The position numbers and the translations under genes were made by a program. Below the pieces are notes generated by a model. It ran no database searches and was not told the origin of the DNA. It was given only the letters and a program-made list of their open reading frames with translations. Below, piece by piece: positions 43,627-53,147 of a stretch of DNA of 64,000 bases (positions are counted from its first letter, which is position 1; each line of letters opens with the position of its first letter). The stretch comes from Cytophagaceae bacterium (GTDB lineage Bacteria > Bacteroidota > Bacteroidia > Cytophagales > Spirosomataceae), in NCBI GenBank assembly GCA_027486845.1, contig JAIXOL010000049.1, positions 1 through 64,000 on the forward strand, written 5' to 3'.

Positions 43627-43795
43627 GTATTCTACAAACAATATCAGACCGCGGTTCTGATTGGTGGTCAATAAAGGTTTTTCTTTTTGTAGGATTGCCA
43701 CCAATTACAAATTAATGACTCCTAAATACCTATGGTCAATTGTCTTTGGCATGGTTTTCGATGAAAGGATATGGTATATTTTATCATAAAAAGCA

Positions 43796-46700
43796 TTGGA
43801 ATTTCTTAAAAAACATATTTTCCTAATTCTTTCGGTAGTTTTATTTTGCATTGCGGCATTAAATTTTTTCATTTTTGAGAAAGATGCACCAGGTGCTTCA
43901 GAGCAACATTATATCTCTTCGATAAGAAGTAGGGTTAAATCGACAATACTCGTCTCGAAAAATGAGATAGTAAATGTAGCTAAGAGATACCAAAAATCTT
44001 CGGGAAATACCTTTTTGAACTATGAGACTTATACTGTTTATCCATATTTTGTTTTTCGTAATGGTCAGTTAGTTTATTGGTCTGACCACAGATATGTGCC
44101 TGATTATCAGCAAATCACGAAGGAAGAGCAAGCCAGTTTGTTGTATGATGCTAACGGTAAGTACATTACTAATTCAGTAGCATTTAATTATAGAGGAGCT
44201 AAAGTTGAAATCTTCTCTTTGATAAATCTTTATCGAAAGTTTCGGAATGAAAATGACTATCTCAAAAATGGCTACAATCACGAGATTTTCATTACTGAGC
44301 CAAAGGGTATTACTAATCAGCCCAATAACAAAAGTCTTTATAATATCAACGACGAAAATGGTAAATATTTGTTTACTATTATTCCACCACAAATCGAAAA
44401 AATAAATTCGCCGAATATCCCAACCAACACACTTTTTTTGTTGGCACTCAGTATTCTCCTTTTTGGCGTGTATATCATTATTTGGATTTCTAGACTACGC
44501 AAAAAACACCAATTTGGTCGAGCATTTATTTTGCTGATGTTCTATTTGTTTTTTGTGCGTCTGATAATGCTCGCCAATAGTATTCCATTTATTTTCTATG
44601 AGTCGAGCTTGTTTAATCCTAAGTTTTTAACTGTCAGTGAGTTGGCTCCATCTTTAGGCGATGTGCTGCTCAATGCCATCGTGATATTTATATTGGTGGT
44701 TTATTTGGTACAGAGTTTTTATCGCTCAACGCTCTACTATAAATTATTCAAAATTTCGAAAATTTTTCAGAATATACTTTCAGTAACTTTGGTAGTAATT
44801 GCCATTTTGCACACATTTATTTCTTATCGAAACCTTTGCAATATTTACGAAAAATCGCAATTTAGCCTCGACCTTTCACTGAGCATTTCGTTTTCTACTC
44901 TGAAAATTGCCACTTTATCGTTTTACTTGCTTTTATCAGGAATTTTCTTTTTGGTTCTGCACTTAACAATTAGTTTATTTTTAAGGATAAATAAAAAGAC
45001 AAAAAATGGTATATTAAAATGGCTATTAGGTTTGGTAATCGGCTTAACAATTGTCACTTTTTTAGATCAATTTAGATGGATTTATATACTAACAGGTATG
45101 TATTTCTTGATGATATATCACTACAAGTACCCACGTTTTTTGTATAGTTTTAAGTACAAAACCACGATTTATTTCTTTACTGGTGCTTTTGTATTTGCCT
45201 TGATTGCGATGTATGTGATTAGAGCAGAAGAGCAGAAGAAAGACTATTTTGATAAGCAGAATTTTGGACAAAAATATTTGGCCGAGAATGATTTATTGGG
45301 AGAAGGTTTACTTACAAGAGTAGTTCAGACAATTGAGCAGGATACGGCAATTCGTCAAGCCGTTAATCGTCAAACATTGGCACGTGAGCAAACACAACAA
45401 CTCATAAAGAGTAAACACCTTGATTTGTATTTTGACCGTTATGATACAGAAGTTCTGGCATTTGACAGTAATGGCAACTCACTAGATATAACGGAAGGCT
45501 CAAAGAATCTTTCTTTTTATGAGGAAACTTTCAAGCAACCAGCTTATAAGACCGCTAATCCTTCAGTATTTTTTATTAATGATGTTGGTAATAATTTTAT
45601 TAAGCAATACTTGGCTTTTATTCCGATTCAAGATAATTTGAGTTTGGTTGGCTATGTCGTGCTTGATTTGAAACTTCGTGATGAGTTTGCTCAAAGTGTT
45701 TATCCTGAATTATTATTGGATAAAAAGTTTACGCAAACTCCCGATACCAAGAATTATAGTTATGCCATTTATGATAAAGCTAATCGCTTGATATTCAGTT
45801 CAGGAAGCTATAACTATATAAGAAAATTACCTGTAAGCGTATTATTAGATTCAATGCTCTATGAAAAAGGCATTGAATTAAATGACTTTACACACGTCGG
45901 GAAAATTGGACAAAATGGGCGAAAAATTGTGATTTCGGCAAAATATCAAGCATGGCGTAATCTATTTTCTAATTTCTCGTTTTTGTTTTTACTTTCGGTA
46001 CTTTTCATCATTATTATAATGATTTTGTATGCGATTCGCTACGGTTTGAAAAACCTGAACGTCAATTTCGCTACCAAAATTCAGCTTTATATCAATGCTG
46101 CATTTTTGCTGCCTTTATTGTTGGTAATTATCATTACGTTGAGCGTTATCGACTCTAAATTTATTAGTAATCAAGAAAAAGGCTACCTTGATAATACTAA
46201 AAATATTACTTCCACGGTACAGCTTCAACTCGAAAACTTCATTCAGAAACGCATGAGTAGGGCATTCTTGGAGCAAGAAATCAATGATTTGGCTCGTGAT
46301 ACGAAACTCGATATTAATTTTTATAGCCTTGATGGAAAGCTTGACTTGACTACTCGCCCACTGGTTTATGAATATGGTTTGCTTTCAAACTTTATCAATC
46401 CTGCGGCCTATCGTCGAATCATTGAGGAGAAAGAAAACGAGGTTTTATTGCCCGAATCTTTGGGTAGCTTGAATTATAAAACTGCTTATATGAGTATCAA
46501 AGGGCATGATAGTAAGCCTATTGGAGTTATAGGAATTCCTTTTTTTGATGCTAAACCATCGCTTGATCGCCAAGTAACCGACGTTGTTGCTTCTATTTTG
46601 AGTGTTTTTGCTTGGTTATTCCTAATTTTATTGATTCTATCATATTTTGCATCTAATATTCTCACTAATCCACTTCGTTTGGTTGCTCAAAAATTAAAGA

Positions 46701-47509
46701 AAACCAATTTGGATAAACTGAACGAACGCTTAGAGTGGAATTCAGATGATGAAATTGGTATTTTGATGAGAGAATATAATAAAATGTTGAAAAAACTCGA
46801 AGAGAGTAAAGTGGCGTTGTCGATGAGTGAAAAACAAACGGCATGGAGAGAAATGGCTAAGCAAGTAGCTCATGAAATCAAAAATCCATTGACACCAATG
46901 AAACTTTCGATTCAGCAATTACAACGCACAATTGTGGTTGACAATCCGAAAACTAAAGAACGCATTGCTCGTGCTTTAAACTCATTGACCGAACAAATTG
47001 ATAATATCAGCGAAATTGCCAATTCATTCTCGGAATTTGCCAAAATGCCTGTGCCACGCAATGAGGTTTTCGACCTTGTGCCTTTAATTCAGAAATCAGC
47101 GGATTTATATGCGGAAGACGAAAGAATTTCACTCAATGCCTACATAAAAGAAAAAGAAGCATGGGTTGTGGGCGACCGTCAATTTGTGAGTCGGGTAATT
47201 ACGAATTTAATTATCAACGGAATACAGTCTGTTCCTGTAGAAAAACGTGCTATCATTAATCTTCGATTATATCGTAACGAAGATGATAATATTGCTATTA
47301 TCGAAATCCAAGATAATGGTTCAGGGATTCCAGAAAATATTCGTCAACGTGTATTTATTCCAAATTTTACAACCAAAGTTGGAGGCTCAGGACTCGGATT
47401 GGCAATGGCTCGTAGGGGTGTAGAACATGCTGGAGGAAATATTTGGTTCGAAACTGAAACCGATCGTGGAACGACTTTCTTCATAGATTTACCACTAGCG
47501 TTAAAATAG
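43796..47509 (+). CDS. Large membrane sensor histidine kinase, NtrY-like C-terminus
   Basis: The 1237-residue protein has a very long N-terminal half with about a dozen transmembrane helices in two groups (to about 480 and about 710-800) flanking extracytoplasmic sensor-like segments. Another helix is near 935-960, followed by a HAMP domain. The HisKA phospho-acceptor is in AKQVAHEIKNPLTPM (His1026), and HATPase motifs are VITNLIINGIQSV, QDNGSGIPENIR and SGLGLAMARRGVEHAGG. The start is TTG 43796, because upstream ATGs are out of frame or stopped. No response regulator is adjacent. The HEIKNPLTP motif groups it with NtrY-like kinases. Confidence 0.87.
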   Translation: MEFLKKHIFLILSVVLFCIAALNFFIFEKDAPGASEQHYISSIRSRVKSTILVSKNEIVNVAKRYQKSSGNTFLNYETYTVYPYFVFRNGQLVYWSDHRYVPDYQQITKEEQASLLYDANGKYITNSVAFNYRGAKVEIFSLINLYRKFRNENDYLKNGYNHEIFITEPKGITNQPNNKSLYNINDENGKYLFTIIPPQIEKINSPNIPTNTLFLLALSILLFGVYIIIWISRLRKKHQFGRAFILLMFYLFFVRLIMLANSIPFIFYESSLFNPKFLTVSELAPSLGDVLLNAIVIFILVVYLVQSFYRSTLYYKLFKISKIFQNILSVTLVVIAILHTFISYRNLCNIYEKSQFSLDLSLSISFSTLKIATLSFYLLLSGIFFLVLHLTISLFLRINKKTKNGILKWLLGLVIGLTIVTFLDQFRWIYILTGMYFLMIYHYKYPRFLYSFKYKTTIYFFTGAFVFALIAMYVIRAEEQKKDYFDKQNFGQKYLAENDLLGEGLLTRVVQTIEQDTAIRQAVNRQTLAREQTQQLIKSKHLDLYFDRYDTEVLAFDSNGNSLDITEGSKNLSFYEETFKQPAYKTANPSVFFINDVGNNFIKQYLAFIPIQDNLSLVGYVVLDLKLRDEFAQSVYPELLLDKKFTQTPDTKNYSYAIYDKANRLIFSSGSYNYIRKLPVSVLLDSMLYEKGIELNDFTHVGKIGQNGRKIVISAKYQAWRNLFSNFSFLFLLSVLFIIIIMILYAIRYGLKNLNVNFATKIQLYINAAFLLPLLLVIIITLSVIDSKFISNQEKGYLDNTKNITSTVQLQLENFIQKRMSRAFLEQEINDLARDTKLDINFYSLDGKLDLTTRPLVYEYGLLSNFINPAAYRRIIEEKENEVLLPESLGSLNYKTAYMSIKGHDSKPIGVIGIPFFDAKPSLDRQVTDVVASILSVFAWLFLILLILSYFASNILTNPLRLVAQKLKKTNLDKLNERLEWNSDDEIGILMREYNKMLKKLEESKVALSMSEKQTAWREMAKQVAHEIKNPLTPMKLSIQQLQRTIVVDNPKTKERIARALNSLTEQIDNISEIANSFSEFAKMPVPRNEVFDLVPLIQKSADLYAEDERISLNAYIKEKEAWVVGDRQFVSRVITNLIINGIQSVPVEKRAIINLRLYRNEDDNIAIIEIQDNGSGIPENIRQRVFIPNFTTKVGGSGLGLAMARRGVEHAGGNIWFETETDRGTTFFIDLPLALK

Positions 47510-47585
47510 TGTCTTTTTAAGTGAAACTTAGACCTCTTTTTTATCTTATTGAACCTTCGACGGGGGTAGTAAAAAAATTCTTATC

Positions 47586-47604
47586 TTGCACAAAAAATGT
47601 GCAA
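47586..47604. promoter_or_regulatory. Perfect inverted repeat abutting the pnuC start codon
   Basis: TTGCACA (47586-47592), 5 nt, TGTGCAA (47598-47604), directly followed by the ATG at 47605. The position suits a repressor site or a small RNA hairpin occluding initiation. No regulator is assigned. Confidence 0.4.
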
Positions 47605-48258
47605 ATGTACTTCTTCGATATTAATAACATACTTTTTGAGTTTTTAGGCGTAAAGATGAGTCACCTCGAATTTTATGCAACAATTACTGGTTTGGTGGCA
47701 GTTATTCTGTCAGTACGTGAAAATGTGTGGAGTTGGATGCTGGGCTTACTAAATGTTGTATTGGCATTTATGATGTTTTATCAGATTCAACTTTACCCTG
47801 ATATGTTTTTGCAGATATTCTTTTTTATCACAAATATCATCGGGTTTTGGCAATGGAAGTTTCCGAAAGAACAGGAGGCTAACATCAAAAATGAGTTGAA
47901 AATCAGTCAATTATCTTTGCAACAGTTTACTATTTATTCGTTAACAGGTATGGTGTGTACTTTTCTGCTTGGTACATTTGCCAAGAATCTGAGCGAGTTA
48001 ATTCCGCAACTTTTCACCAAGCCAAGTGCATTTCCCTATATGGATTCGTTTACGACTGTAATGAGTATTTTTGCTACATTTTTACTAATCAAAAAAAAAG
48101 TAGAAGCATGGTGGATGTGGCTTGCGATTGACATCATTAGTACTTATATGTATTTTGTGAAAGAAGTTAAATTATACTCGTTGTTATATGTAATTTTTTG
48201 TATAATTGCACTTTTCGGGGCAGTTAATTGGACTAAGGAGTATAAAAAATCTATGTAG
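47605..48258 (+). CDS. pnuC: PnuC family nicotinamide (riboside) transporter
   Basis: The 217-residue inner-membrane protein has about seven helices. The PnuC opening is FFDINNILFEFLG followed by MSHLEFYATITGLVAVILSV, with ENVWSWMLGLLNVVLAF, YQIQLYPDMFLQIFFFITNI, IGFWQWKF and a C-terminal KVEAWWMWLAIDIISTYMYF. It imports nicotinamide riboside or a related vitamin by facilitated diffusion, coupled to phosphorylation by a kinase. ATG 47605 fits homologues better than the frame start at 47521. No nadR or TPP riboswitch is next to it. Confidence 0.88.
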   Translation: MYFFDINNILFEFLGVKMSHLEFYATITGLVAVILSVRENVWSWMLGLLNVVLAFMMFYQIQLYPDMFLQIFFFITNIIGFWQWKFPKEQEANIKNELKISQLSLQQFTIYSLTGMVCTFLLGTFAKNLSELIPQLFTKPSAFPYMDSFTTVMSIFATFLLIKKKVEAWWMWLAIDIISTYMYFVKEVKLYSLLYVIFCIIALFGAVNWTKEYKKSM

Positions 48259-48351
48259 GCTTAACAGGCAAGTACAGGATAGTTTTATGATTTTTTAAAT
48301 AGAAAATTGCTTCTGTTTTAAAATAGCATTCAGCGAAACATCGCAGTGAAT

Positions 48352-48400
48352 TTATCATTTATCATTCAACATCGCACGGGCGACCCCGTTATCATTAATT
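48352..48400. repeat. Element shared by the rhaI and lutC leaders, copy 1
   Basis: TTATCATTTATCATTCAACA, then TCGCACGGGCGACC and CGTTATCATTAATT, immediately before the rhaI start. A similar block with a 12-nt insert lies before lutC (52441-52498). It could be a shared regulatory site or a dispersed repeat. Confidence 0.4.
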
Positions 48401-48403
48401 AAG

Positions 48404-49681
48404 ATGCTCAATAACGATATTATTCAACAGCAAAACGAAAAATTACAGGCTGACCATCAGTTTAGATTGACATATTTAGCCGAACTCCTCGACCGTAGAG
48501 GTATTGATATTCAAATAATTATTGATAAAATTAAGGCTTTTCAAGTAGCTATTCCGAGTTGGGCTTTAGGTACTGGTGGAACTCGATTCGGACGTTTTCC
48601 GAATGGTGGTGAGCCAAGAAATTTAGAAGAAAAAATTGAAGATGTGGGTTTGATTCACCAATTAAATCGCTCATCAAACTCGATTTCGTTGCACATTCCA
48701 TGGGATATTCCTTCTGATGCTAATGCCATCAAACAATTACTGAAAGCCAATAATTTGACGATTGATTCGGTAAATTCAAATACTTTTCAAGACCAGAAAG
48801 ACCAACCGTATTCGTATAAATTTGGCTCACTTTCGCATACAAAAAGCGAAGTACGTGACTTAGCAATTCAGCATAATATTCAGTGCGTAGAATACGGTAA
48901 AATGCTTGATTCTAAGGTACTTACAGTTTGGTTGGCCGATGGTTCAAACTTCCCTGGGCAATCTCACATGAGAAGTGCGTATCAACGCACAAGTGATTCA
49001 TTATCAAGTATTTACAAATCAATGCCTGACGATTGGACGATGTTGATTGAATATAAACCTTACGAGCCGCATTTCTACTCAATGGTGATTCCCGATTGGG
49101 GAACTTCGTATTCTCTTTGTCAAACGGTGGGAAAAAATGCCCAAGTTTTGGTTGATTTAGGACATCATTTGCCAAACACAAACATCGAACAAATTGTTGG
49201 ACGATTAATGCACTTCGGTCGTCTCGGTGGTTTTCACTTTAATGGCTCAATGTACGGCGATGATGATTTGACAACAGGAAGTATCAAACCTTATCAATTC
49301 TTCTTGATTTTCAATGAATTGGTTGATGGAATGCAAGACCCAAGTGTGAAAAATCCGCCATTGGCATGGATGATTGACGCAAGCCATAATACAAAAGACC
49401 CAATCGAAGATTTATTGCAGTCAGTAAATGCGATTCTGACGACTTATGCAAAAGCACTTTTGGTTGATAGAGTATCATTGGCCGATGCCCAAGAAAATAA
49501 CGATGTGCTGCGTGCCGAAGAATTATTACGTGATACTTTCTTGACCGATGCAAGGGCATTGGTAGCCGAAGCAAGTCGCCAAGCAGGTGGAGCAATCGAC
49601 CCAATCGCAACTTTTCGTGGAGCAAAAATCAGAAGCGGCTTGGTTGACAAAAGAGGGTTTAGTGTGGCTACGGGGTTGTAA
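48404..49681 (+). CDS. rhaI: L-rhamnose isomerase (RhaI type)
   Basis: The 425-residue TIM-barrel sugar isomerase has metal and substrate motifs SWALGTGGTRFGRFP, SVNSNTFQD, VLTVWLADGSNFPGQ, LVDLGHHLPNTN and WMIDASHNTKDP. This is the Pseudomonas stutzeri-like RhaI family, different from the RhaA found in enterics. It converts L-rhamnose to L-rhamnulose. Other rha genes (kinase, aldolase, transporter) are not in the window, but the lutABC genes directly downstream would oxidise the L-lactate derived from the aldolase product L-lactaldehyde. Confidence 0.9.
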   Translation: MLNNDIIQQQNEKLQADHQFRLTYLAELLDRRGIDIQIIIDKIKAFQVAIPSWALGTGGTRFGRFPNGGEPRNLEEKIEDVGLIHQLNRSSNSISLHIPWDIPSDANAIKQLLKANNLTIDSVNSNTFQDQKDQPYSYKFGSLSHTKSEVRDLAIQHNIQCVEYGKMLDSKVLTVWLADGSNFPGQSHMRSAYQRTSDSLSSIYKSMPDDWTMLIEYKPYEPHFYSMVIPDWGTSYSLCQTVGKNAQVLVDLGHHLPNTNIEQIVGRLMHFGRLGGFHFNGSMYGDDDLTTGSIKPYQFFLIFNELVDGMQDPSVKNPPLAWMIDASHNTKDPIEDLLQSVNAILTTYAKALLVDRVSLADAQENNDVLRAEELLRDTFLTDARALVAEASRQAGGAIDPIATFRGAKIRSGLVDKRGFSVATGL

Positions 49682-49777
49682 TTATAGAATTTATGAATTA
49701 CGATTTACGAATAAAACAAATTGCTATGTGAACAAATATGAAGAATGTAAGTTAAGAAATAATTATTAAAACTTTGA

Positions 49778-49984
49778 TTTTTATTAAAGAAAAATAATGG
49801 TATTATTTCGAGGTATTTGTTTGACAAATATATTACTAAAACGTTTTTATTTGATGAGAGTTTCATTATAATTCCGAAGTATCTTTTAGAAAAACAATAC
49901 ATTGAAATAGTGAGAGAAGACGGTACAATAAATATTTATATAACTGAGGAAGGGAGACGATTTACTTGCTCAACGAAGTTATAA
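49778..49984 (+). pseudogene. Possible winged-helix gene remnant
   Basis: An open frame without an ATG reads NGIISRYLFDKYITKTFLF, then FIIIPKYLLEKQYIEIVRED and TINIYITEEGRRF, ending at TAA 49982-49984. The last part looks like the wing of a winged-helix DNA-binding domain (TEEGRRF). The missing start and short length suggest a remnant. Otherwise the 630 bp between rhaI and lutA hold only a palindrome array. Confidence 0.3.
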
Positions 49985-50033
49985 ACGGGAACGTTCAGTT
50001 TTCGCATAACAGAACATTAAGAATTTTAGAACA

Positions 50034-50251
50034 GCGTTGAAAAACGCTGAAAGCGTTAAACTCGAATAGCCCCGATTGAAAATCGGGGTTACGAAATGAC
50101 ATAGGAAAACCAACCCTGAAAGGGTTGAACAACATAAAAGTAAATTTAAGTTCAACCCTTTCGGGTCGGACCGCCGAAGCGGTTAGTATTTTCTGACTTG
50201 TTTTCCCCGATTTTCAATCGGGGCTATTCATGTTAAACACCTTTGGTGTTT
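50034..50251. repeat. Palindrome array with 25-bp terminal inverted arms
   Basis: At least six hairpins: AACGCTGAAAGCGTT (50043), CCCCGATTGAAAATCGGGG (50070), CAACCCTGAAAGGGTTG (50111), ACCGCCGAAGCGGT (50170), CCCCGATTTTCAATCGGGG (50205), AAACACCTTTGGTGTTT (50235). The 25 bp at 50064-50088 and 50205-50229 are perfect inverted copies, and the CAACCC hairpins at 50111 and 50150 are also inverted relative to each other. The block is therefore itself a large inverted repeat, MITE-like. It ends in the lutA leader. Confidence 0.7.
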
Positions 50252-50310
50252 ATAGTCTTGCGAAATTACCGAAACTGAATCCAATATTCAGACCTTTAGA
50301 CCTTAAAAAG

Positions 50311-51051
50311 ATGAAAGTAGCCCTATTTATACCTTGTTACGTTGACCAATTTTATCCAAATGTAGGTGTTGCGACCTTACAGTTATTGGAAAAATTGGGT
50401 GTGGATGTCGTATTTCCGATTAAGCAAACTTGCTGTGGGCAACCAATGGCAAATGGTGGTTGTGAGCAAGATTCTAAGGGTGTTTATGAACATTTTGTAG
50501 CTACGTTTTCCGAATTTGATTATATCGTTACGCCTTCGGGGAGTTGTACTTATCATATCAAAAAACATTATGATATTATTGAACAAACGCCAGCCGTTCA
50601 GAAAGTTAGAAAATCGATTTATGAATTAGTCGATTTTATTGAAAATGTGCTAAAAATCGAAGAAATTCCAAATAGTTTTCCGCATAAAGTTGGTTTGCAT
50701 TTGAGTTGCCACGGTCAGCGTGGACTTCGCCAGGCCAATGCTTCCGAAATTACGGGCGTACGAGATGGACAAATTTCAAAATTACTCCGAAAACTAAAAG
50801 GAATCGAACTAAGCGAATTGAATCGTAATGACGAATGTTGTGGCTTTGGAGGAATGTTTTGTGTAACCGAAGAAGCTGTTTCGGCACGCATGGGACAAGA
50901 CCGAATTGCTGACCATCTTTGCAACGGAACGAAGGTGTTGACGGGAGGAGATGTATCATGTCTGATGCACCTCGAAGGCATCGTAAAACGCCAAAACGCA
51001 CCAATAAAAGTAATGCATATTGCCGAAATTTTGAACGGAAATCAACCATGA
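50311..51051 (+). CDS. lutA: L-lactate utilisation protein LutA
   Basis: The 246-residue protein has two CCG domains binding a 4Fe-4S cluster: FIPCYVDQFYPNVGVATLQL, FPIKQTCCGQPMANGG, SGSC and later LHLSCHGQRGL, ECCGFGGMFCVTEEA. It is a subunit of the LutABC complex that oxidises L-lactate to pyruvate in the cytoplasm. ATG 50311 is chosen; the frame reaches back into the palindrome array (50230) without homology. The stop overlaps the lutB ATG (ATGA), so translation is coupled. Confidence 0.92.
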   Translation: MKVALFIPCYVDQFYPNVGVATLQLLEKLGVDVVFPIKQTCCGQPMANGGCEQDSKGVYEHFVATFSEFDYIVTPSGSCTYHIKKHYDIIEQTPAVQKVRKSIYELVDFIENVLKIEEIPNSFPHKVGLHLSCHGQRGLRQANASEITGVRDGQISKLLRKLKGIELSELNRNDECCGFGGMFCVTEEAVSARMGQDRIADHLCNGTKVLTGGDVSCLMHLEGIVKRQNAPIKVMHIAEILNGNQP

Positions 51052-52436
51052 ACCACCCAGATCACCCAGAATTAGCCGAAGCATTCAACAAAGATTTTGA
51101 GCGTACGACTTGGCACGACGAAACGCTTTGGTTTGTGCGTCAAAAGCGAGATAAGGCAGTTTATCCAATTCCAGAATTTCAGGATTTACGCACACTTGCT
51201 TCCGAAATCAAAGACCATACTCTGAGTAATCTTGATAATTATCTTATCGAATTTGAGCAAAATGCTATTAAAAATGGTGTAAAGGTGCATTGGGCTGCCG
51301 ATGCCGTCGAGCATAACCAAATTGTGATGGAGATTATCAAAAACTCATGCAAAGTTGAGGGAAGAAATCCTCGTTTGGTGAAAAGCAAATCAATGCTTAC
51401 CGAAGAATGCCATTTGAATGATTTTCTAGAAAAAAATAATATTGATGTAGTAGATACCGACTTGGGCGAACGTATTGTGCAGTTTAGAAACGAACCTCCA
51501 AGTCATATTGTATTGCCCGCAATTCATCTTAAAAAAGAAGACGTAGGCGAAACTTTTTACGAACATTTGGGTACTGCCAAAGGCGAAAAAGACCCCCAAA
51601 TTCTGACTGAAGCGGCACGTCAGCACCTAAGAGGAAAATTTGTAGCGGCCGATGTGGCTCTAACAGGCGTAAATTTTGCGATTGCCGAAACTGGTAGTTT
51701 TGTAGTTTGTACAAACGAAGGTAATGCAGATTTAGGCGTAAATTTGGCAAAAGTTCATATCGCATGTATGGGCATCGAAAAGATTATTCCAGATTTACAT
51801 CATTTATCTGTTTATACTCGATTGCTCGCAAGAAGTGCTACTGGTCAGCCAGTTACAACCTATACTTCGCATTTTACAAAACCAGTCGAAGGAAAAGAAA
51901 TGCACATCGTGATTGTGGATAATGGCCGAACGCAACAACTTGGTAGAGCAGATTTTCGTGCTTCATTGAAATGTATTCGTTGCGGAGCTTGTATGAATAC
52001 CTGCCCAGTTTATCGTCGTAGTGGCGGACATAGCTACGATTTTACCGTGCCAGGCCCAATCGGTGCGATACTTTCGCCAAATATTGATTTACATAAGCAT
52101 AAAAGTTTGCCTTTTGCTTCTACGCTTTGTGGTTCTTGTTCCGACGTTTGCCCTGTAAAAATTGATATTCACGTGCAGCTTTATAAATGGAGGCAAATTG
52201 TAGGCAAAGCTAACGAACTTCCTGCCGCTAAAAAATGGGGAATGAAAGGCATGGCAAAAGTGCTTTCGATGCCAAAAGTATATGATTTAAGCGGAAAATT
52301 GGCTCGTGGAGCTTTGCGAATTTTACCTCATGGATTGACCCATAATCAAAGTATGAATCCGTGGGCAAAAGCAAGAGAATTACCCGATGCTCCGAAGCAG
52401 AGTTTTAAGGAATGGTACGAGGAAAATAGACAATGA
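51048..52436 (+). CDS. lutB: L-lactate utilisation iron-sulfur protein LutB
   Basis: The 462-residue protein has an N-terminal LUD domain (TGVNFAIAETGSFVVCTNEG) and two ferredoxin-like cluster motifs: CIRCGACMNTCP (Cys309, 312, 315, 319) and CGSCSDVCPVK (Cys361, 364, 368). A DUF3390-type C-terminus (GMAKVLSMPKVYDL) ends the protein. It carries electrons from lactate oxidation. Its start overlaps lutA by 4 nt. Confidence 0.94.
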   Translation: MNHPDHPELAEAFNKDFERTTWHDETLWFVRQKRDKAVYPIPEFQDLRTLASEIKDHTLSNLDNYLIEFEQNAIKNGVKVHWAADAVEHNQIVMEIIKNSCKVEGRNPRLVKSKSMLTEECHLNDFLEKNNIDVVDTDLGERIVQFRNEPPSHIVLPAIHLKKEDVGETFYEHLGTAKGEKDPQILTEAARQHLRGKFVAADVALTGVNFAIAETGSFVVCTNEGNADLGVNLAKVHIACMGIEKIIPDLHHLSVYTRLLARSATGQPVTTYTSHFTKPVEGKEMHIVIVDNGRTQQLGRADFRASLKCIRCGACMNTCPVYRRSGGHSYDFTVPGPIGAILSPNIDLHKHKSLPFASTLCGSCSDVCPVKIDIHVQLYKWRQIVGKANELPAAKKWGMKGMAKVLSMPKVYDLSGKLARGALRILPHGLTHNQSMNPWAKARELPDAPKQSFKEWYEENRQ

Positions 52437-52440
52437 ACAA

Positions 52441-52498
52441 TTATCATTTATCAATTATCAATCGGACGTAGTTTCTCCGAGCGACCATCGTTATTAAA
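52441..52498. repeat. Element shared by the rhaI and lutC leaders, copy 2
   Basis: TTATCATTTATCAATTATCA, then ATCGGACG, a 12-nt insert, GAGCGACC and CGTTATTAAATTT. It aligns with 48352-48400. It fills the gap between lutB and lutC. Confidence 0.4.
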
Positions 52499-52524
52499 TT
52501 TAATTATTTGGTAATCAAGTATCT

Positions 52525-53088
52525 ATGACCAGCAGAGAAAAAATATTAGCGAGTATCGCAAGCAATAAACCTTCATTGGTGACAATGCCAAATGTGCCAA
52601 TTTTTGAAGGCGATGGAAGCGTTGAGCGATTCAAAAACGTATTGGAAAGTATTGGTGGAACTACCGTTGAACTTGCTTCAAAAGCCGAGTGTCAAGAAGC
52701 GATTGATAAATATTACCATGATTTAAAAAATGTAGCTTCAGAAATAGTCAAAGCAAATGTTGCCGTAACTCTTGATACAACTAAAGATATTTTAGAACAA
52801 GTCGATTTAGCAGTGATTCAAGGTGAAATTGGTGTTTCCGAAAATGGCACAATTTGGGTGCCTGAAAGTAATATGCTTAATCGTGCTTTGCCTTTTATTA
52901 CCCAACATTTGGTTTTGGTGCTTGATAAAAATAATATCGTTGCCAATATGCAACAAGCATACGATAAACTCGAAGATATTGGTAATTACGGTGTTTTTAT
53001 AGCAGGACCTTCAAAAACTGCCGACATTGAGCAATCATTGGTTATTGGAGCTCACGGTGCGAGGAGTATGATGGTGCTTATTTATTAA
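52525..53088 (+). CDS. lutC: L-lactate utilisation protein LutC
   Basis: The 187-residue LUD-domain protein is the third LutABC subunit. It starts MTSREKILASIASNKPSLVT and has VDLAVIQGEIGVSENGTIWV, FITQHLVLVLD and FIAGPSKTADIEQSLVIGAH with the GARSM end. It is separated from lutB by 88 nt containing a repeat shared with the rhaI leader, so it may also have its own start of transcription. Confidence 0.92.
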   Translation: MTSREKILASIASNKPSLVTMPNVPIFEGDGSVERFKNVLESIGGTTVELASKAECQEAIDKYYHDLKNVASEIVKANVAVTLDTTKDILEQVDLAVIQGEIGVSENGTIWVPESNMLNRALPFITQHLVLVLDKNNIVANMQQAYDKLEDIGNYGVFIAGPSKTADIEQSLVIGAHGARSMMVLIY

Positions 53089-53147
53089 TTTTAATGCTAT
53101 ATGTTTTGGGTTCTATACTTTAAGCCTTTAAAATAACTCTTTTTGTA

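Noticed and set aside
43627-43795. Regulatory RNA before the large kinase (inverted repeats ATTGGTGG/CCACCAAT and CTACAAA/TTTGTAG)
   Set aside because: Stems are short and far apart, and the region contains the CCGCGG motif of dispersed repeats; no riboswitch class fits.
47521-47604. N-terminal extension of PnuC
   Set aside because: No homology-like sequence before MYFFDINN, and a palindrome lies just upstream of ATG 47605.
50230-50310. N-terminal extension of LutA
   Set aside because: Encoded by the palindrome array; homologues start at MKVALFIPCY.
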